The notes under the pieces: model-generated
The model's database searches: none
Told to the model about the DNA's origin: nothing
The model's input: the letters and a program-made list of their open reading frames with translations, nothing else
Part shown: one piece after another, positions 60,668 to 64,000 of the stretch
Layout of the letters: every line of letters starts with the position of its first letter
Position numbering within the stretch: position 1 is the stretch's first letter
Translations under genes and position numbers: made by a program
NCBI RefSeq assembly: GCF_022682495.2
Contig: NW_026527533.1
Location: forward strand, 1 to 64,000
Source: Desmodus rotundus
Lineage: Eukaryota > Chordata > Mammalia > Chiroptera > Phyllostomidae
Reading direction: 5' to 3'
Length of the DNA: 64,000 nucleotides

Positions 60668-61232
60668 TCACAGCAGTTTTACAGGGTCCCTGCGCACCTG
60701 TTCGGGGAAACAGCAGCCCTCCCTGCCACTCAGAGGACCGCACGATTTCCCACAGGCCACACTGCCTAGCAGTACCTTCAGCCCCGCACAGACAGTGTGC
60801 TAAGGACAGACTTGGGTACCGGGGGCATGGGCGAGGGATTTCCCATGGAACTCTCTAAAGGCCCGGTGCCCTGTGTGGCCCGGGGAGTGCCCATGCCGTT
60901 CCTTGACCCCGCAGGACACTTGCATCCAGCAATAAGCAGCCCTCTGCCTCCACGGGGCTCAAACACCTGGGCCCGGTGTGCGGGCACCTGGCGTACGTGG
61001 AGGGAAACCGGCAGACCCCTCTGGCGCGAACCCACCACTGCGAAGATCCCCCTTTTCTTCCATCCGTAAAGGGGTCCTCCTTGAGGAGTGGAGGAACATG
61101 GGGAGGCCCCCAGGAGATGGCTTTTCTCCGAGCCGCGGCTGGCTCCATTCGGGCCTATACGTGGGCCGCGCGTGCGCACTCAGGCTTCCAAGCACACACC
61201 TCCCTCGGCTCACCTGACCCACCCTTTAGAGG
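60668..61232 (+). repeat. Monomer 79, A-S1
   Basis: Also has 'gggcgaggg', linking it to monomer 78. Private 'ggctccattcgg' and 'caggcttccaagc'. Confidence 0.93.
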
Positions 61233-62071
61233 TCACAGCAGTTCCACAGGGTCCCTGGGCACCTGTCCGTGGACACAGGAGCCCTCCCTGCCACCTAAAG
61301 GACCACGCGATTTCCGCTGGGGAACACTGGCCAGAAGCACTCCCAGCCTCGCACAGACACTGTACGCAGGATAGACTTGTGGACCAGGGGCCTGGGCGGG
61401 GAATTTTCCAGGGAACTCTCTAAAGGCCAGGTGCCCTCTGTCGCCCTTGGAGTGCCCACGCCTTCCCTTAACCCTGCAGGACACTATCATCCAGCAATAA
61501 GCAGCCCTCTGCCTCCACGGGGCTCAAACACCTGGGCCCATTGTGCGAGCACCTGGCGTACGTGCAGGCAAACCCGCAGGCCCCTCTGGCCCGAACCCAC
61601 CACTGCGAAGATCCCCCTTTTCTTCCATCCGTAAAGGGGTCCTCCTTGAGAGGTGGAGGAACATGGGAGGCCCCCAGGAGATGGCTTTTCTCCGAGCCGC
61701 GGCTGGCTCATTTCGGGCCTATAAGTGGGCCGCCCATGCGCACTCAGGCTCCCCACCACAAGCCTCCCTCGGGTCACGGGACCCACCCTTGACGTGTCTC
61801 CTGAACCACCGTTGAGGGGTCACGTGACCCACCCCTGAGGGGTCACGTGACCCACCCCTGAGGGGTCTCGTGACCCACCCCTGAGGGGTCTCGTGACCCA
61901 CCCCTGAGGGGTCACGTGACCCACCCCTGAGGGGTCCCGTGACCCACCCCTGAGGGGTCACATGACCCACCCTTGAGGGGTCTCGTGACCCACCCTTGAG
62001 GGGTCCCGTGAACCGCCCTTGGGAGGTCACGTTCCCCACCCTTAAGGGGTCACATGACCCACCTTGAGAGG
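61233..62071 (+). repeat. Monomer 80, B-P13
   Basis: B core with 'cgcaggcccctctgg' and altered NRF1 'gccgcccatgcgc', both as in monomer 64. T2 tract end. Confidence 0.93.
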
Positions 62072-62636
62072 TCACAGCAGTTTTACAGGGTCCCTGCGCA
62101 CCTGTTCGGGGAAACAGCGGCCCTCCCTGCCACTCAGAGGACCGCACGATTTCCCACAGGCCACTGTGCCTAGCAGTACCTTCAGCCCCGCACAGACAGT
62201 GTGCTAAGGACAGACTTGGGTACCGGGAGCATGGGCGGGGGATTTCCCATGGAACTCTCTAAGGGCCCGGTGCCCTGTGTGGCCCGGGGAGTGCCCATGC
62301 CGTTCCTTGACCCCGCAGGACACTTGCATCCAGCAATAAGCAGCCCTCTGCCCTCACGGGGCTCAAACACGTGGGCCCCGTGTGCGGGCACCTGGCGTAC
62401 GTGGAGGCAAAACAGCAGACCCGTCTGGCGCGAACCCACCACTGCGAAGATCCCCCTTTTCTTCCATCCGTAAAGGGGTCACGCTTGAGGAGTGGAGGAA
62501 CATGGGGAGGCCCCCAGGAGATGGCTTTTCTCCGAGCCGCGGCTGGCTCGTTTCGGGCCTATACGTGGTCCGCGCATGCGCACTCAGGCTCCCAAGCACA
62601 CACCTCCCTCGGCTCACCTGACCCACCCTTTAGAGG
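62072..62636 (+). repeat. Monomer 81, A2-S1
   Basis: Copy of monomer 65 at 12,156 bp, with the core CACGTG. Confidence 0.93.
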
Positions 62637-63476
62637 TCACAGCAGTTCCACAGGGTCCCTGGGCACCTGTCCGTGGACACAGGAGCCCTCCCTGCCACCT
62701 AGAGGACCACGCGATTTCCCCTGGGGAACACTGCCCAGAAGCACTCCCAGCCTCGCACAGACACTGTACGCAGGATAGACTTGTGGACCAGGGGCCTGGG
62801 CGGGGAATTTTCCAGGGAACTCTCTAAAGGCCAGGTGCCCTCTGTCGCCCTAGGAGTGCCCATGCCTTCCCTTAACCCTGCAGGACACTATCATCCAGCA
62901 ATAAGCAGCCCTCTGCCTCCACGGGGCTCAAACACCTGGGCCCATTGTGCGAGCACCTGGCGTACGTGCAGGCAAACACGCAGACCCCTCTGGCCCTAAC
63001 CCACCACTGCGAAGATCCCCCTTTTCTTCCATCCGTAAAGGGGTCCTCCTTGAGGAGTGGAGGAACATGGGGAGGCCCCCAGGAGATGGCTTTTCTCCGA
63101 GCCGCGGCTGGCTCCTTTCGGGCCTATACGTGGGCCGCGCGTGCGCACTCAGGCTCCCCACAACAGGCCACCCTCGGGTCACGGGACCCACCCTTGAGGT
63201 GTCTCCTGACCCACCCTTGAGGGGTCACGTGACCCACCCCCGAGGGGTCACGTGACCCACACCGGAGGGGTGACGGGACCCACCCCTGAGGGTCTCGTGA
63301 CGCACCCCTGAGGGGTCACGTGACCCACCCCTGGGGGGTCTCGTGACCGATCCTTGAGGGGTCACGTGACCCACCCCTGAGGGGTCACGTGACCCACCCT
63401 TTCGGGGTCTCGTGACCCACCCTTGGGAGGTCACCTGTCCCAGCCTGGAGGGGTCAGGTGACCCGCCCTTGAGAGG
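62637..63476 (+). repeat. Monomer 82, B-Q13
   Basis: Copy of monomer 66 with two fewer units. One unit is 1 bp short ('ctgagggtctcg'). Confidence 0.93.
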
Positions 63477-64000
63477 TCACAGCAGTATCACAGGGTCACT
63501 GCGCACCGGTCCATGGAAACAGAAGCCCTCCCCGCCACTCAGAGGACCGCGCGATTTCCCCTAGGCAACACTGCCCAGCAGCACTCTCAGCCCCGCACAG
63601 ACAGTGTGCAAAGGACAGACTTGGATACCGGGGGCCTGGGCGGGGGATTTTCCATGGAACTCTCGGAGGGCCCGGTGCCCTGTGTCGCCCGGGAGTGCCC
63701 ATGCCCTTCCTTGACCCCGCAGGACACTTGCATCCAGCAATAAGCAGCCGTCTACCTCCACGGGGCTCAAACACCTGGGCCCGGTGTGCGGGACCTGGCA
63801 TACGTGGAGGCAAACCCCCTGAACCCTCTGGCCCGAACCCACCACTGCGAAGATCCCCCTTTTCTTCCATCCTTAAAGGGGCCCTCCCTGGGGAGTGGAG
63901 GAACAAGGGGAGGCCCCCAGGAGATGGCTTTTCTCCGAGCCGCGGCTGGCTCATTTCGGGCCTATAAGTGGGCCTCGCGTGCGCACTCAGGCTCCCCACC
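63477..64000 (+). repeat. Monomer 83, C (3' end cut by the window)
   Basis: C core with private 'ccctccccgccactc' and 'gcctcgcgtgcg'. The window stops in the P end, before its tract. Confidence 0.93.

Larger units (their letters stand above)
1..64000. repeat. Composite macrosatellite array (whole window)
   Basis: The whole window is head-to-tail copies of one monomer, all in the same orientation, with no interruption by unrelated sequence. Each monomer is a 542-bp core plus n copies of a 23-bp minisatellite. Core starts (TCACAGCA) can be followed from one copy to the next 82 times, and both window ends fall inside a core. Copies differ by scattered substitutions, 1-2 bp indels and 23-bp steps, which is typical of satellite DNA evolving by unequal exchange. 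The family is not recognised. Vertebrate origin is inferred from GC/CpG richness and promoter-like motifs, not from a gene. Confidence 0.95.

Noticed and set aside
1..64000. Hundreds of 60-177 codon reading frames on both strands as genes
   Set aside because: They overlap in several frames of the same repeat, many rely on non-ATG starts, they lack domains, and indels in neighbouring copies shift them. GC-rich DNA with few stop codons explains them.
1..64000. D4Z4/DUX4-like coding macrosatellite
   Set aside because: No homeodomain-like or other recognisable protein in any frame, and the monomer is far shorter than 3.3 kb.
1..64000. rDNA intergenic spacer with spacer promoters and enhancer repeats
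   Set aside because: The layout (promoter-like block followed by short repeats) resembles the Xenopus spacer, but no 18S, 5.8S or 28S sequence occurs in 64 kb.
1..64000. Centromeric satellite
   Set aside because: No match to the CENP-B box was seen, the DNA is GC-rich, and the monomer length is irregular. Location cannot be excluded from sequence alone.
1..64000. Telomeric or subtelomeric TTAGGG repeats
   Set aside because: Only isolated TAACCC or CCCTAACCC words occur inside cores, with no tandem run.
1..64000. Transposable element insertions
   Set aside because: No poly-A tails, terminal inverted repeats, target-site duplications or transposase/reverse transcriptase frames; each monomer start follows the previous without unrelated sequence.

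Overview
The window is one uninterrupted composite tandem array (a macrosatellite). I find no credible protein gene, rRNA, tRNA or transposon anywhere in 64 kb. It looks like GC- and CpG-rich nuclear DNA of a vertebrate, probably a mammal, but I do not recognise the family. The vertebrate call rests on style only: a TATA/NRF1/E-box promoter vocabulary and satellite organisation.

Each monomer has two parts. The first is a unique 'core' of 542 bp (540 bp in subfamily C), starting at a conserved TCACAGCA. The second is a tract of n copies of a 23-bp minisatellite, whose centre is the palindrome GGGTCACGTGACCC. I count 83 cores, two of them cut by the window ends, and about 830 copies of the 23-bp unit. 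Spacing between successive cores is quantised as 542 + 23n; the few 1-2 bp departures trace to visible small indels. Observed n is 1, 5, 7, 8, 13-19, 21, 25 and 26.

Cores fall into three subfamilies: A (42 copies), B (30) and C (11). They carry three kinds of 3' end. S ('aagcacacacc', always n=1) is always followed by a B core. P ('ccaccacaag') has a long tract. Q ('ccacaacagg') is usually followed by C. Names below give subfamily, end and n, for example B-P16. Within A, a variant A2 carries 'gcaaaacagcag' and usually also 'gggagcatggg'; it usually follows a distinctive tract end, called T2 here.

The last 100 bp of each core looks like a + strand promoter. At fixed offsets there is a CTCF-like core (CCAGGAGATGGC), then after 45 bp CTATAAG or CTATACG, then after 12 bp an NRF1 consensus (CGCGCRTGCGCA), then the E-box tract. 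A cores add a G-quadruplex motif, GC box and kappaB-like site near offset 146-175. A transcript from this promoter would read into the tract and the next monomer.

Layout: 1-3503 mixed A/B; 3504-19469 a higher-order repeat A-S, B-Q7, C, A of about 3.1 kb; 19470-34581 A-S/B-P dimers with interspersed C; 34582-42293 a 4,719-bp repeat; 42294-49915 mixed, with mosaic cores; 49916-57740 a 3,947-bp repeat; 59216-61232 three 726/726/565-bp A monomers; and 61233-64000 a copy of sequence 12,156 bp upstream. Many short reading frames exist because the DNA is GC-rich, but they shift and break between copies and I do not call them genes.
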